From contig JAXHNH010000011.1 of NCBI GenBank assembly GCA_034520725.1, forward strand, positions 620,001 to 684,000: a DNA stretch of 64,000 nt, given 5' to 3'. The notes under the pieces were generated by a model. It saw only the letters and a list, made by a program, of their open reading frames with translations, did not search any database and was not told where the DNA came from. Position 1 is the first letter of the stretch. The number at the start of each line of letters is the position of its first letter. Source of the stretch: Gracilimonas sp034520725 (GTDB taxonomy: Bacteria; Bacteroidota; Rhodothermia; Balneolales; Balneolaceae). Positions 26,363 through 36,414 of this stretch are shown piece by piece. Position numbers and translations under genes: made by a program.

Positions 26363-26848
26363 ATGGATACAGACCGCTTCCCCTACTGGCTAAAGATCAT
26401 TATCGCCATCATTGTATGTAATATTGTTGGATTGGCTGCAAGCACGGTTACCCTCGATGCCATTCCTGGATGGTATGCCTCTCTCAATAAACCATCTTTC
26501 AATCCCCCAAATTGGTTATTTGGTCCCGTTTGGACTACCCTTTACGTTTTGATGGGTATATCTGCAGCCATGATATGGCAAATGGGTTTCAACCGAAACG
26601 AGGTCAGGCATGCACTATCTGTATTTGGGATTCAACTCATGCTCAACGGAATTTGGTCATACCTTTTCTTTGGATTTGAAAGTCCCCTGCTGGCATTTAT
26701 TGAGATCCTCGTTCTTTTAGGAATGATCATTTTGACGATGATCCGCTTTAAAGAACTTAAACCTTTGGCAGCCTGGCTTTTGGTTCCTTACCTACTGTGG
26801 GTCAGCTTCGCTTCCATCCTGAATTTTTCTATTTATCTGCTTAATTGA
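26363..26848 (+). CDS. tspO: TspO/MBR-family membrane protein
   Basis: 161 residues with five TM helices. The family binds porphyrins and other tetrapyrroles and in some phototrophs tunes pigment gene expression. Conserved words are 'WYASLNKPSFNPPNWLFGPV' with the following WTTLYVLMG, and 'LMLNGIWSYLFFG'. It is complete with a normal ATG start. Rhodopsin-bearing marine bacteria often have tspO, but here it is 30 kb from the rhodopsin gene, so any link is an inference. Confidence 0.9.
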   Translation: MDTDRFPYWLKIIIAIIVCNIVGLAASTVTLDAIPGWYASLNKPSFNPPNWLFGPVWTTLYVLMGISAAMIWQMGFNRNEVRHALSVFGIQLMLNGIWSYLFFGFESPLLAFIEILVLLGMIILTMIRFKELKPLAAWLLVPYLLWVSFASILNFSIYLLN

Positions 26849-26968
26849 ATTGGTTTTATCGTTATTTACCTGCCATATGGAAAATTTAAAATAGAGTAAT
26901 ATTTTTATTGTAACATTACGGTACTATTAGCTATGGGTAATAAATGAACACTAAAACTATTAGGGTAA

Positions 26969-27523
26969 ATGAGTACAAAGACTAATGGAGCAGATCCAGG
27001 CAGATCAGGTTGGAAGTTTTATGGGCAAAAGCGACCGGAATTTGCGATTGAGCCCAAAGAAGGTCAGGAATCGGTTTGGGACTATCCGCGACCACCGATC
27101 GTTGAAAGTGAAGAACGAGAGGTTCTTATCATATTCGAGAATAAGATCATTGCCAGAAGTACAAATGCTCTCAAGATCAAGGAAACTGCAAGTCCTCCTA
27201 CCATATACATTCCTAAGGAAGACATCGATCATAAGTACCTGAAGAAAACTCAGGGAGTTACCCGGTGTGAATGGAAAGGAGAAGCAATATTCTGGGATGT
27301 TGTCGTGGATGAGAAGGTAGCAGAAAGAGCTGCCTGGTGTTACCCTCAGCCCAACAAAGAATTTCAAAAGATCAAAAGTCACTATGCCTTTTATCCATCC
27401 AAGCTTTTTTGCTATCTGAATGGTGAACACGTTAAACCTCAACCCGGAAACTTTTATGGTGGCTGGGTAACCAAAGAGATCGTTGGCCCAATAAAAGGAG
27501 AATCTAATGAGACCTACTTATAG
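26969..27523 (+). CDS. DUF427 domain protein
   Basis: 184 residues. The DUF427 fold is recognised from 'ESVWDYPRPP', 'IARSTNALKIKETASPPTIY', 'GEAIFWDV' and 'RAAWCYPQP'. A single DUF427 domain fills most of the protein, with a short basic N-terminal lead. The biochemical role is not established for this family. It stands alone between tspO and the peptidase on the plus strand. Confidence 0.85.
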   Translation: MSTKTNGADPGRSGWKFYGQKRPEFAIEPKEGQESVWDYPRPPIVESEEREVLIIFENKIIARSTNALKIKETASPPTIYIPKEDIDHKYLKKTQGVTRCEWKGEAIFWDVVVDEKVAERAAWCYPQPNKEFQKIKSHYAFYPSKLFCYLNGEHVKPQPGNFYGGWVTKEIVGPIKGESNETYL

Positions 27524-27630
27524 AATCTGACTCTTCTTTTCACAACATTTTAAATAAGATCGATTCCTATTGCTTTCAGAACTGTGGAATTGACGTTATA
27601 ATACCGAAAATTAAAACTCAACTGCCCATC

Positions 27631-29679
27631 ATGATTACAAAACGACATTTCCTCCTCACATTTGCAGTGATCCTCTTCACTGGCTTCAGCTTCACACACG
27701 CACAGGTAGATGATTCATATTTTGACTATATGGATATCTTTGACCTGCAGATGGTCGCGAATCCTGAGATATCCCCTGATGGTAACACCATCATATATCA
27801 GCGTCATCAGTTTGACGTGATGACAGATCGCAGAATGGTTAATCTTTGGAGTATCGGATTTAATGGAGAAGATCATGTTCCATTGACCTCGGGAAAATCG
27901 GGTTATGGCAATGTGACGTGGTCACCGGATGGAAAAAAGATCGCCTATACCTCAAGTGAGGAAGGTTCCAACCAGATCTTTGTCAGATGGATGGATTCCG
28001 GCATATCTGCTTCTCTTACAAACCTGACGGAAAGTCCCGGCAATCTAAGCTGGTCACCCGATGGTAGCATGATACTCTTTTCTAAGTTTGTACCTGCTAG
28101 CTCATCGCAAAGCATTGCTACCTTGCCTTCACCACCTGAAGGAGCAGAGTGGGAAAAACCGGCTCAGGTAATTGATGATGTCGTCTACCGAAGAGACGGT
28201 GGCGGCTATGTTGAAAAAGGATACAACCATATCTTTGTGATCTCCGCAGATGGCGGCTCACCCCGACAGCTGACCAATGGCGACTATGATCACGGTTCAG
28301 CATCCTGGGCTCCCGATGGAAAGCATATCATATTTACAGTCGACCGCACTGGAAATGCCGAATTGGATCCGAACAATGAGCAGATCTATGAAATGAATGT
28401 TGAAACCGGTGAAATAAGCCAGATCACTGATAAAAGAGGTCCGCACAGCAATCCAAAGATTTCTCCCGATGGCAATCTGATCGCATACACAGGATATAAG
28501 GATGAATTTGTCGGATATCAGCTTACCGATCTTTATATCATGAATCGGGACGGCTCAAACCTTAGAAAGATCTCTGATAATGTAGAGCAGGATATATCAT
28601 CTATCAATTGGGCCTCAGACAGTCGGTCTATCTTTTTTGGCTATACGGAAGAAGGCGACAGTAAAGTTGGTAACATCAAATTGAATGGAGATTACACAAC
28701 CGTGGTAGAAAGCCTAAGCAGTGCTACTATCGGCAGGCCATACAGTGGTGGATCCTATACCGTTGCAAATAATGGCCGAGTTGCCTACTCGGTCGGTTCC
28801 CCCACTAAACCGGCTGAACTTGGTGTGGCTCACTTCCCAACGCGAATGGCCCCTCAAACTCTAACCAGCTTGAATGAACAGTTCCTGAAAGCCAACAAGA
28901 TGGGCGAAGTTGAGGAATTCTGGGTGGATTCATCCGTTGATGACTTCAAAGTACAGGGCTGGATTATCACCCCTCCAGATTTTGATCCTGATAAAAAATA
29001 TCCAATGATCCTTGAGATTCACGGTGGCCCCTACTCAAGCTATGGCCCTCAGTTCACGCCGGAATTACAGCTTATGGCAAGCCGGGGTTATGTAGTTGTT
29101 TACACGAACCCACGCGGTAGTACCAGCTACGGAAAGGAATTCGCATCCTACATCAACCTTAACTACCCAAGTGAAGATTACAACGATCTCATGGACGCAA
29201 CTGATCATGTGATCGGTCAGGGTTATATAGATGAAGATAATTTATTCATCACCGGTGGTAGTGGCGGTGGAGTCCTCACAGCATGGTCGATCGGTATGAC
29301 GGATCGTTTTGCTGCTTCAGTAGTTGCCAAGCCTGTTATTAACTGGTACAGTTTTGCCCTTACGGCAGACGGTGCCGCGTTTTATAGCAAATACTGGTTC
29401 TCAAAACGCCCATGGGAAGATCCGGAGCAATATCTGGAACGCTCTCCTATTTCACTGGTTGGCAATGTAACCACTCCTACCATGCTATTGACCGGCGAGC
29501 AGGATTACCGGACTCCAATGAGCGAAACTGAGCAGTATTATGCCGCCCTTAAAATTCAGGATATCGATGCGGTAATGGTTCGCATTCAGGGATCAGGACA
29601 TGGAATTGCCGGCAAACCCAGTAACCTCATCCGAAAGGTTGGTTACATCGTCGGATGGTTTGATAAGTATAAAAAGTAA
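27631..29679 (+). CDS. S9-family prolyl oligopeptidase-like serine peptidase, exported
   Basis: 682 residues with a signal peptide (about residues 1-24, cut after THA). The N-terminal part is a WD40-like propeller built from 'SPDG' repeats (PDGNTIIYQ, SPDGKKIAYTS, APDGKHIIF, SPDGNLIAYT). The C-terminal alpha/beta-hydrolase domain has the nucleophile Ser544 in GGSGGG, Asp625 in GEQDYRTP and His657 in GSGHGIAG, a complete triad. 'HGGPYSSYG' supplies the oxyanion region. It probably degrades peptides in the periplasm or outside, in acylaminoacyl/dipeptidyl-peptidase style. Exact specificity is unclear. Confidence 0.93.
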   Translation: MITKRHFLLTFAVILFTGFSFTHAQVDDSYFDYMDIFDLQMVANPEISPDGNTIIYQRHQFDVMTDRRMVNLWSIGFNGEDHVPLTSGKSGYGNVTWSPDGKKIAYTSSEEGSNQIFVRWMDSGISASLTNLTESPGNLSWSPDGSMILFSKFVPASSSQSIATLPSPPEGAEWEKPAQVIDDVVYRRDGGGYVEKGYNHIFVISADGGSPRQLTNGDYDHGSASWAPDGKHIIFTVDRTGNAELDPNNEQIYEMNVETGEISQITDKRGPHSNPKISPDGNLIAYTGYKDEFVGYQLTDLYIMNRDGSNLRKISDNVEQDISSINWASDSRSIFFGYTEEGDSKVGNIKLNGDYTTVVESLSSATIGRPYSGGSYTVANNGRVAYSVGSPTKPAELGVAHFPTRMAPQTLTSLNEQFLKANKMGEVEEFWVDSSVDDFKVQGWIITPPDFDPDKKYPMILEIHGGPYSSYGPQFTPELQLMASRGYVVVYTNPRGSTSYGKEFASYINLNYPSEDYNDLMDATDHVIGQGYIDEDNLFITGGSGGGVLTAWSIGMTDRFAASVVAKPVINWYSFALTADGAAFYSKYWFSKRPWEDPEQYLERSPISLVGNVTTPTMLLTGEQDYRTPMSETEQYYAALKIQDIDAVMVRIQGSGHGIAGKPSNLIRKVGYIVGWFDKYKK

Positions 29680-29704
29680 CATTTTGTTGTCAGTTTATGT
29701 GGTC

Positions 29705-29724
29705 ATTCCCGCGAAAGCGGGAAT
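29705..29724. repeat. REP-like hairpin
   Basis: ATTCCCGC-GAAA-GCGGGAAT, 8-base arms and a 4-base loop, in the wording 'gtcattcccgcgaaagcggg' found between genes of many bacteria. It lies 25 bases after the peptidase stop and may also help terminate or stabilise that mRNA. Confidence 0.7.
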
Positions 29725-29913
29725 CCATCAGTCAATAAAGAGTTCAATTCGCTTTTCTACAATGAGATCTCAGGCATTCTCCTCGAGATGACTTAAAAAC
29801 TGATAGCTGAAGTCTGACTGCTGACAGCTAAAAACTTCATCCAAATAAAGCTTCTTAAAGCCCCTTCTATTCAATATCTTCCCCCAAAACAAAATTAAAC
29901 TCAGTCAATACAC

Positions 29914-31944
29914 ATGCTCTTTGCAGTAAGCCTTCCTTTTTTGAATGAAATTGTTGCGCTATTCCTGGTTAGCGTTTTGATCGCTTACATTTGCTACAAG
30001 ATCAAACTGGTGCCCATTGCAGGATTCCTGATTGCCGGTGTGATCATAGGTCCCAATGCGCTTGCTCTTGTTCAGGATATAGAACTTGTTGATATGCTGG
30101 CTGAGATAGGCATTATCTTGCTGCTTTTCACCATTGGTATTGAGTTCAGCCTCGAGAAATTAGCCCGAATTCGAAATGCTATTTTAGTTGGCGGTGGGCT
30201 TCAGGTCCTAATTACCATCGCGTCTGTGGTTGGTATACTACTCCTGTTTCAGGTCGATTATAAGATCGCTATTTATACCGGTTGTTTGGTGGCTTTGAGT
30301 TCCACAGCCATTATTTTGGGATTACTCAGTGAACAAGGCAAAACAGACACTCCTGTCGGCCGACTTTCACTAGCGGTCCTGATCTTTCAGGATCTTGCCA
30401 TTATTGCGATGGTGCTTTTAGTTCCGATCCTTTCCGGCCAAAGCGACTCTATTTCTGATGTTTTCTGGGTGTTAGGCAAGGCTATTGCCCTTATCGCTAT
30501 CGTTGTATTTTCCGCCCGAAAGATCGTCCCATGGATCCTTGAAAAAGTTGCCCAAACCCGCCGTCAAGAGCTTTTTCTCCTGACTGTCATGGCCATTTGT
30601 TTTGGTACAGCTGCTCTTACAAATCTGGCAGAAGTGAGTCTGGCACTTGGAGCATTCCTTGCCGGACTTGTGGTGAGTGAAAGTCATTATAGTGAGCATG
30701 CCCTTAGCGAGATCCTTCCACTTAAAACCATTTTCAATGCTGTATTCTTCGTTTCTGTAGGTATGCTCCTCGATCTTCAGTTTGTCATAGAAAATCCATT
30801 GCTTTTACTAAGCATCGCATTCGGCATCTTGATTCTTAAGTTCATAATAAGTTCAGCGAGTATCCTTGTTTTAGGCTACCCAATTAGAGTAGCCGCAGCA
30901 ACAGGATTGGTTCTTGCTCAGATCGGTGAATTCTCTTTTGTACTCGAACGTGCAGGCCGCGTAGCCGGGTTGACTCCAGGAGGATTCGGAGAAGTTGGAT
31001 CACAGACTTTTATTGCAGTTTCTGTATTACTTATGCTTCTCACTCCGTTGATGCTGAAACTAAGTCCAAATGTGGGTGAATTGCTTTCTAAAACCCCTTT
31101 AAAAAGATTCGGGGCGAACCTCAAAGAATCAACTGAGGATCTACAATCAACAGATCTGGAAGACCACGTGATCCTGGTTGGATATGGGCCGGCGGGAAGA
31201 AATCTATCAAAAGTATTCAGTGAATCCGGCATTCCATATGTGGTTATCGAAATGAATCCAAAATCCGTTAATGAAATGCGTGAACAAGGCATCAAAACTA
31301 TTTATGGCGATGCATCAAGGACACACATACTTGAACATGCCGGCGTATACAAGGCCAAACTTTGTGTGATTGTTATCAACGACCCAAGAGTCACACCGCG
31401 TATCATTAAATTGGCAAATTATCTCAACCCTACCATTCAGGTGATTGCAAGAACCCGATATATGTCGGAGGCTGAATCACTGAAAAAGGCCGGGGCTCAT
31501 CAGGTGGTGCCAGCTGAAATGGAAACTACGGTTCGGCTCTTCTCCAATGTGTTGAAATCTTACATGATATCAGATGAAGAAATAGATCAGCATATCCGAG
31601 ACCTTAGAAAAGAGGATTATCAGATATTGAGAGGCAGTATTCAGGAAGCTCACCTCATGGTACTTCAGGGACTTGATGATGAAGGCCTGCATACACGTGC
31701 CGTAGTAGTCCGCAATGGTTCTTATGCAGCCGGTAAATCTCTAGGTGAATTAATGCTTCGGAACCGATATCAGATCACGGTGCTAACGGTTCATCGTGGA
31801 GATACAAATTTTGGGAATCCAGCCGGAGAATTTACTCTTAAAACCGGTGACAGGCTTATCATGGTTGGTCTTGCCGACCGTTTTGCTGAAGCTGCTGAGA
31901 TATTCCGTGAAAATGAGATGCCCGAAGAGTTAAGAGAGGTCTGA
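29914..31944 (+). CDS. CPA2-family cation:proton antiporter with RCK domain (KefB/YbaL-like)
   Basis: 676 residues. A membrane domain of about 12 helices (residues 5-395) carries the CPA2 signatures 'AGFLIAGVIIGPNALALV', 'LLLFTIGIEFSLEKL' and 'QDLAIIAMVLLVPIL'. A TrkA-N (RCK) Rossmann domain follows at about 417-535 ('HVILVGYGPAGRNLSKVF') and a TrkA-C domain at about 580-665. The family exchanges K+ or Na+ for H+ and is gated by nucleotides. It stands alone on the plus strand with no glutathione-regulator partner. Confidence 0.92.
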   Translation: MLFAVSLPFLNEIVALFLVSVLIAYICYKIKLVPIAGFLIAGVIIGPNALALVQDIELVDMLAEIGIILLLFTIGIEFSLEKLARIRNAILVGGGLQVLITIASVVGILLLFQVDYKIAIYTGCLVALSSTAIILGLLSEQGKTDTPVGRLSLAVLIFQDLAIIAMVLLVPILSGQSDSISDVFWVLGKAIALIAIVVFSARKIVPWILEKVAQTRRQELFLLTVMAICFGTAALTNLAEVSLALGAFLAGLVVSESHYSEHALSEILPLKTIFNAVFFVSVGMLLDLQFVIENPLLLLSIAFGILILKFIISSASILVLGYPIRVAAATGLVLAQIGEFSFVLERAGRVAGLTPGGFGEVGSQTFIAVSVLLMLLTPLMLKLSPNVGELLSKTPLKRFGANLKESTEDLQSTDLEDHVILVGYGPAGRNLSKVFSESGIPYVVIEMNPKSVNEMREQGIKTIYGDASRTHILEHAGVYKAKLCVIVINDPRVTPRIIKLANYLNPTIQVIARTRYMSEAESLKKAGAHQVVPAEMETTVRLFSNVLKSYMISDEEIDQHIRDLRKEDYQILRGSIQEAHLMVLQGLDDEGLHTRAVVVRNGSYAAGKSLGELMLRNRYQITVLTVHRGDTNFGNPAGEFTLKTGDRLIMVGLADRFAEAAEIFRENEMPEELREV

Positions 31945-32148
31945 TCGCTTAGCAGATTTACTTTCTCATTTATTTTAATGTATGGCTTCATAAATCAGTC
32001 CCCACACTTAATTTGAAGCTATATTTCAGTGAAAGCAAAAGTTTTACAAAATTATAAGAAACAAATGTAGGTTTATTGGGTCTTATAAAGAAGTAGGATA
32101 TGTTAAATGTGTAATATTAATTTTTTTTAATATTAGATATTGTTAACT

Positions 32149-32156
32149 TATTTTTG
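32149..32156 (+). promoter_or_regulatory. Possible -7 promoter element (TAnnTTTG type)
   Basis: TATTTTTG, an exact match to TAnnTTTG, 22 bases upstream of the ATG at 32178. A TAATATTA inverted repeat lies just before it. A matching TTG element at the usual distance is not clear. Confidence 0.35.
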
Positions 32157-32177
32157 TACTCACTTAACCCACAGACC

Positions 32178-32459
32178 ATGAAGACTTCTTATAGTTTGAT
32201 TAAACAAAAGGTCAGTATTGCAGTCAAAACTCACTTTGACAAAAACCCAAATGACATAATCCCATTATCATTTGGCGCAATTGTGCTTGCCTTTATTCTC
32301 CTGATCACGCCTCACATTCCTCAGACATCTACTTCATCCTCAACCTTCACCAGTCAACCTAAGATTGAACAGGAATTTATCCGGCAAATAAATACTGATC
32401 TGGTTAAAGGATCAACCAACAACGAGGATAAAGTGGTCCTGAATGCAAGTCTGAAATAA
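32178..32459 (+). CDS. Small single-pass membrane protein of unknown function
   Basis: 93 residues from the ATG at 32178 (MKTSYSLIKQKV). The frame opens earlier at 32154, but that start overlaps the likely promoter. One TM helix lies at about residues 33-50 ('IIPLSFGAIVLAFILLITPH'). A Ser/Thr-rich stretch and a polar C-terminal tail follow. No family is recognised. Confidence 0.5.
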   Translation: MKTSYSLIKQKVSIAVKTHFDKNPNDIIPLSFGAIVLAFILLITPHIPQTSTSSSTFTSQPKIEQEFIRQINTDLVKGSTNNEDKVVLNASLK

Positions 32460-32478
32460 AAACCTGATTAGGTCAGAT

Positions 32479-32880
32479 CTATTTCCAAGCTCCCAATATT
32501 AAGCCCATCAGAGTATAAACGATGACCCAAAATCCACCGTTTATAGAGATATATTTCCAGGATTTTCGCTCATACAGACCATTTACACCAATAGCAGTCG
32601 CCACCCATCCAAATCCTGCCAAAAATCTTTAGAAAGCCCCATCTTGTAAGCCTACCTTGTTTCCAAAAAACATTGCCAGGAAGTAAGCCATTATGAATTG
32701 AAAAATAAAGGTAAAGCCGAAGATCCTGGCCATATTTCCTTTTTGAATCTCACTCTCAGTGAGCCCTGTAGCCTCCATCCATTTCTTTCCAAATAATGGT
32801 CCGTACCAGATAAAACCTATTGCAAAACCTGCAAGGGAAGCCGCAATAATGGCTAACCAATTAATTGTGACACCTTCCAT
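32479..32880 (-). pseudogene. DUF1761 membrane protein interrupted by one in-frame stop
   Basis: Translation from 32880 gives 83 residues typical of DUF1761 ('IGFIWYGPLFGKKWMEATGL'), then TAA at 32629-32631. The same frame continues without further stops for about 49 codons ('RFLAGFGWVATAIGVNGLYE', 'SWKYISINGGFWVIVYTLMG') to a proper stop at 32479. With the stop read through, the length (about 133) and four-helix layout match the family. So a single point change, or a base-call error, splits an otherwise perfect gene. Confidence 0.8.
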
Positions 32881-33087
32881 TTGTATGCTCCGTTAAATTA
32901 ATGTCTTAATAATGGGTTGCACAACCTATTTACGCCAAATGCACACGCTCAATTGCGAATTAACAAAAAAACCACGGATACTACAATACTTCACAAAATT
33001 TTCAACAGTAATTAGAGCAATTAGCACAGCTTTTGCCTTAATTTTCTTACCTTTATTGCTGTATTAATTCTGAAACCAAACCTAACT

Positions 33088-33987
33088 ATGACTTATCCTG
33101 ATTTTAATCAGACGGTGCCTATTGACGAGATAGGAGTAAACGAACGGGTTGCCCGGTTAAACTCACGCAGTATCAAGAAGAGCTCAAAAATTCAGGCTCT
33201 CAAACTTGCATTGAGTATGATCGATCATACCACTTTAGAGGGCAGTGACTCTCCGGGTAAAGTTCGTCAGCTGTGTAAAAAGGCTAAGCAACCATACCCT
33301 GCAATACCTGACCTGCCAACAGTAGCTGCTGTTTGTGTGTATCCACGTTTAGTTGGTATTGCTAAAAAGGAATTAAAAGGAACTGATGTACACGTGGCAA
33401 GTGTGGCAACTTCATTTCCAAGCGGTCAGTTTCCTCTATCTAACCGATTGGATGACACACGTTTTGCCGTTAGTGAAGGTGCTGATGAGATCGATATGGT
33501 GATAAGTCGTGGTGCCTTTCTGAATGGAGAGTTCAGTTTGGTATTCGATGAGATAGCTGCTGTAAAGGAAGCCTGCGGTGATGCACATCTAAAAGTAATT
33601 CTTGAAACCGGAGAGCTTCAAACCCTGGAGAATGTCCGTAAAGCAAGTGACCTGGCCATGCATGCCGGAGCTGATTTCATCAAAACCTCTACCGGTAAGG
33701 TCAGCCCTGCGGCCACTCAACCTGTTACACTAGTTATGCTGGAAGCAATAAGAGATTACTATTATGACACGGATAAAATGATCGGCATGAAACCGGCCGG
33801 TGGCATTAGAACTGCGAAACAAGCGATCCAATATCTGGTATTAGTTAAGGAAACACTTGGAGCAGCATGGCTGAATAAGAATTATTTTCGGTTTGGAGCC
33901 AGCTCACTAACCAACGACATTCTGATGCAGATCGTGAAACAGGAAACCGGTCAATATCAGTCTCTGAATTATTTTAGTAACGATTAA
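33088..33987 (+). CDS. deoC: Deoxyribose-phosphate aldolase
   Basis: 299 residues, longer at the N-terminus than E. coli DeoC, like the animal-type and many FCB-group forms. It cleaves 2-deoxyribose-5-phosphate to glyceraldehyde-3-phosphate and acetaldehyde. The Schiff-base Lys199 is in 'DFIKTSTGKVSPAAT' and the second active-site Lys235 in 'GMKPAGGIRTA'. It is followed after 38 bases by an aldehyde dehydrogenase that can oxidise the acetaldehyde, so the block looks like a DNA/deoxynucleoside salvage pathway. Confidence 0.95.
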   Translation: MTYPDFNQTVPIDEIGVNERVARLNSRSIKKSSKIQALKLALSMIDHTTLEGSDSPGKVRQLCKKAKQPYPAIPDLPTVAAVCVYPRLVGIAKKELKGTDVHVASVATSFPSGQFPLSNRLDDTRFAVSEGADEIDMVISRGAFLNGEFSLVFDEIAAVKEACGDAHLKVILETGELQTLENVRKASDLAMHAGADFIKTSTGKVSPAATQPVTLVMLEAIRDYYYDTDKMIGMKPAGGIRTAKQAIQYLVLVKETLGAAWLNKNYFRFGASSLTNDILMQIVKQETGQYQSLNYFSND

Positions 33988-34025
33988 GCTCCAACCAAAG
34001 ATTTTAATTATAGACCTTTACTTAT

Positions 34026-35528
34026 ATGTCAAACACTGAAGCCAAAGAAGTTCCTTACAAACCAACCTCACCCAACTCAAAACTGGATTTTGCCTCTGTG
34101 TGGGAATATGACCCTGCACCACAGGATTCAGACTTTGCAGAAGTAAAGGAACAATACAACCTTTTCATTGATGGAAAATTCGTTAAGCCATCCAAAGGAC
34201 GTTACTTCAAAAGTACCAATCCGGCCACTGAAGAAGTGATCACTGAATTTGCAGAGGCCACACAGAAAGATGTTGATAAAGCAGTAAAAGCTGCCAGAAA
34301 AGCTTTCGAAGGTGAATGGTCACGAATTTCAGCTAAAGAACGTGGAAAGTATATCTACCGAATTGCCAGAATGATTCAGGAAAGAGCCCGTGAATTTGCC
34401 GTGCTTGAAAGTATGGATGGCGGTAAACCGATCCGGGAATCCCGGGACGTGGATATTCCATTGGTTGCGGCATATTTCTTCTACTATGCCGGCTGGGCAG
34501 ATAAACTGGAATACGCCTTTCCCGGTAAAAAACCGGAACCACTTGGAGTTTGTGGACAGATAATTCCATGGAATTTTCCCATGCTGATGCTGGCATGGAA
34601 GATCGCCCCTGCCCTTGCAACCGGTAATACGGTTGTCCTGAAACCGGCAGAAACGACTTCTCTTACAGCTCTCAAATTTGCTGAGGTAATAAAAGATTGC
34701 GGATTGCCGAATGGGGTTGTGAATATCGTAACAGGAGCCGGACAAACCGGAGCTGAGATCGTCAATCACAAAGATGTAGATAAAATTGCATTTACAGGTT
34801 CAACCAAAGTCGGTAAACTAATTCAAAGCTCTCTGGCCGGAACAGATAAGAAATATACGCTGGAGCTTGGCGGCAAAGGTGCGATGATGATCTTTGAAGA
34901 TGCTCCTATCAATCAGGCCGTTGAGGGCATTATCAATGCCATTTATTTCAATCAGGGTCATGTTTGTTGTGCCGGTTCACGTCTGTTAGTACAGGAAGGT
35001 ATTGCTGATAAGGTCATTCAAAAACTGAAAGACCGCTTGGCTACTTTGATTGTCGGTGATCCACTTGACAAAAATACGGACGTTGGAGCTATCAATTCCA
35101 AAGAACAGTTTGAGACCGTTAATAAATATCTGGAACTGGGAGTGGAAGAAGGTGCAGATATCTACCAGGCTAAATGTGAGATACCTGAAAACGGTTATTT
35201 TATAAAACCGACTCTTTTCACAAACGTTTCTCAATCAAACCGTGTGGTACAGGAAGAGATATTTGGCCCGGTTCTAACGGTTCAAACCTTTAGAACTGCT
35301 GATGAAGGTATTGAGAAAGCCAACAACACACCATATGGACTCGCTAACGGCGTCTGGACCGATAAAGGGTCCAAGATCTTCAAGGTTGGAAGTAAAATGC
35401 GCTCAGGCGTTATTTGGGCGAATACCTATAACAAATTTGATCCCACTTCTCCATTTGGTGGTTATAAAGAAAGCGGCGTTGGTCGAGAAGGCGGTATGCA
35501 CGGATTAGCTGCTTACATCAAAAATTAA
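34026..35528 (+). CDS. NAD(P)-dependent aldehyde dehydrogenase
   Basis: 500 residues, full length. The general-base Glu280 is in 'LELGGKG' and the catalytic Cys314 in 'GHVCCAGSR'. The NAD-binding 'FTGSTKVGK' and the C-terminal 'SPFGGYKESGVGREGG' are present. Directly behind deoC, it probably oxidises acetaldehyde (or glyceraldehyde) from deoxyribose. The gene is followed after 16 bases by a shortened homologue lacking catalytic residues, and the two may form a hetero-complex. Confidence 0.95.
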   Translation: MSNTEAKEVPYKPTSPNSKLDFASVWEYDPAPQDSDFAEVKEQYNLFIDGKFVKPSKGRYFKSTNPATEEVITEFAEATQKDVDKAVKAARKAFEGEWSRISAKERGKYIYRIARMIQERAREFAVLESMDGGKPIRESRDVDIPLVAAYFFYYAGWADKLEYAFPGKKPEPLGVCGQIIPWNFPMLMLAWKIAPALATGNTVVLKPAETTSLTALKFAEVIKDCGLPNGVVNIVTGAGQTGAEIVNHKDVDKIAFTGSTKVGKLIQSSLAGTDKKYTLELGGKGAMMIFEDAPINQAVEGIINAIYFNQGHVCCAGSRLLVQEGIADKVIQKLKDRLATLIVGDPLDKNTDVGAINSKEQFETVNKYLELGVEEGADIYQAKCEIPENGYFIKPTLFTNVSQSNRVVQEEIFGPVLTVQTFRTADEGIEKANNTPYGLANGVWTDKGSKIFKVGSKMRSGVIWANTYNKFDPTSPFGGYKESGVGREGGMHGLAAYIKN

Positions 35529-35544
35529 AAAAGACTTTTGAATC

Positions 35545-36414
35545 ATGGCTGAAGACAGAATTGACGTAAAGAAAACTTATAAAATGTATGTTGGCGGGGA
35601 TTTCCCTCGCAGTGAATCCGGAAGGACTTACAAAGCTTTAGATGCAGATGGAAATCTGTTGGCCAATGCCTGTCAAGGTTCCCGTAAAGATTTCCGTGAT
35701 GCTGTAAAAATAGCCCGATCCGCTTTTTCCGGATGGAGTGGCAGAAATGCCTACAATCGGGGTCAGATCCTCTATCGCATTGCAGAGATGCTGGAAGACC
35801 GTCGAGATCAATTCATGAAGGAACTTGGCCCCATTGGTTTTAAGACGGCTGAAGCAGAAGCTGATATAAACGCTTCTATCGACCGCTTGATCTACTACGC
35901 AGGATGGACGGATAAATACCAACAGGTATTTGGTTCAATAAACCCCGTTGCAAGCTCACACTTCAACTTCAGCATGTTAGAGCCAACCGGAGTGGTTTCT
36001 GCCTTTGCTCCTGAAAAAAGTCCTTTATTAGGATTGGTATCTGTAATTGCTCCTATCATTGCCGGTGGTAACACCTGTGTTATTCTCGCCTCCGAAGAGT
36101 TCCCCCTACCAGCAATCAGTTTTGCAGAAGTTCTGAATTCATCAGATGTACCCGGTGGGGTCGTGAACATACTTACAGGATCTCGTGAAGAATTAGCGGA
36201 ACATTTTAGCTCTCATATGGATGTAAATGCCATATGTTATACCGATGAACTTCCGAAAGAAATGAAAAAACTCATAGATGAAAATGCCTCACTAAACGTT
36301 AAAAGAGTTGTAAAGAAACTTGTTAAAGACTGGTATAATAAAGAGGCACATTCACCATATTTTGTAACTGACTTTCAGGAAGTTAAAACAACCTGGCACC
36401 CTGTAGGATTTTAA
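35545..36414 (+). CDS. Short aldehyde-dehydrogenase-like protein lacking catalytic residues
   Basis: 289 residues, resembling the first half of an aldehyde dehydrogenase (MYVGGDFPRSESGR, AFSGWSGRNAYNRGQILYRI, YYAGWTDKYQ, GVVNILTG). The end is not a broken frame: after the Rossmann-like part it has its own polar tail ('VKRVVKKLVKDWYNKEAHSP', ending HPVGF). The LELGGK Glu and GQxC Cys regions are absent. It is thus a non-catalytic paralogue, translated next to the active enzyme (16-base gap). A regulatory or scaffold role is inferred. It could instead be a stable truncation. Confidence 0.8.
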   Translation: MAEDRIDVKKTYKMYVGGDFPRSESGRTYKALDADGNLLANACQGSRKDFRDAVKIARSAFSGWSGRNAYNRGQILYRIAEMLEDRRDQFMKELGPIGFKTAEAEADINASIDRLIYYAGWTDKYQQVFGSINPVASSHFNFSMLEPTGVVSAFAPEKSPLLGLVSVIAPIIAGGNTCVILASEEFPLPAISFAEVLNSSDVPGGVVNILTGSREELAEHFSSHMDVNAICYTDELPKEMKKLIDENASLNVKRVVKKLVKDWYNKEAHSPYFVTDFQEVKTTWHPVGF

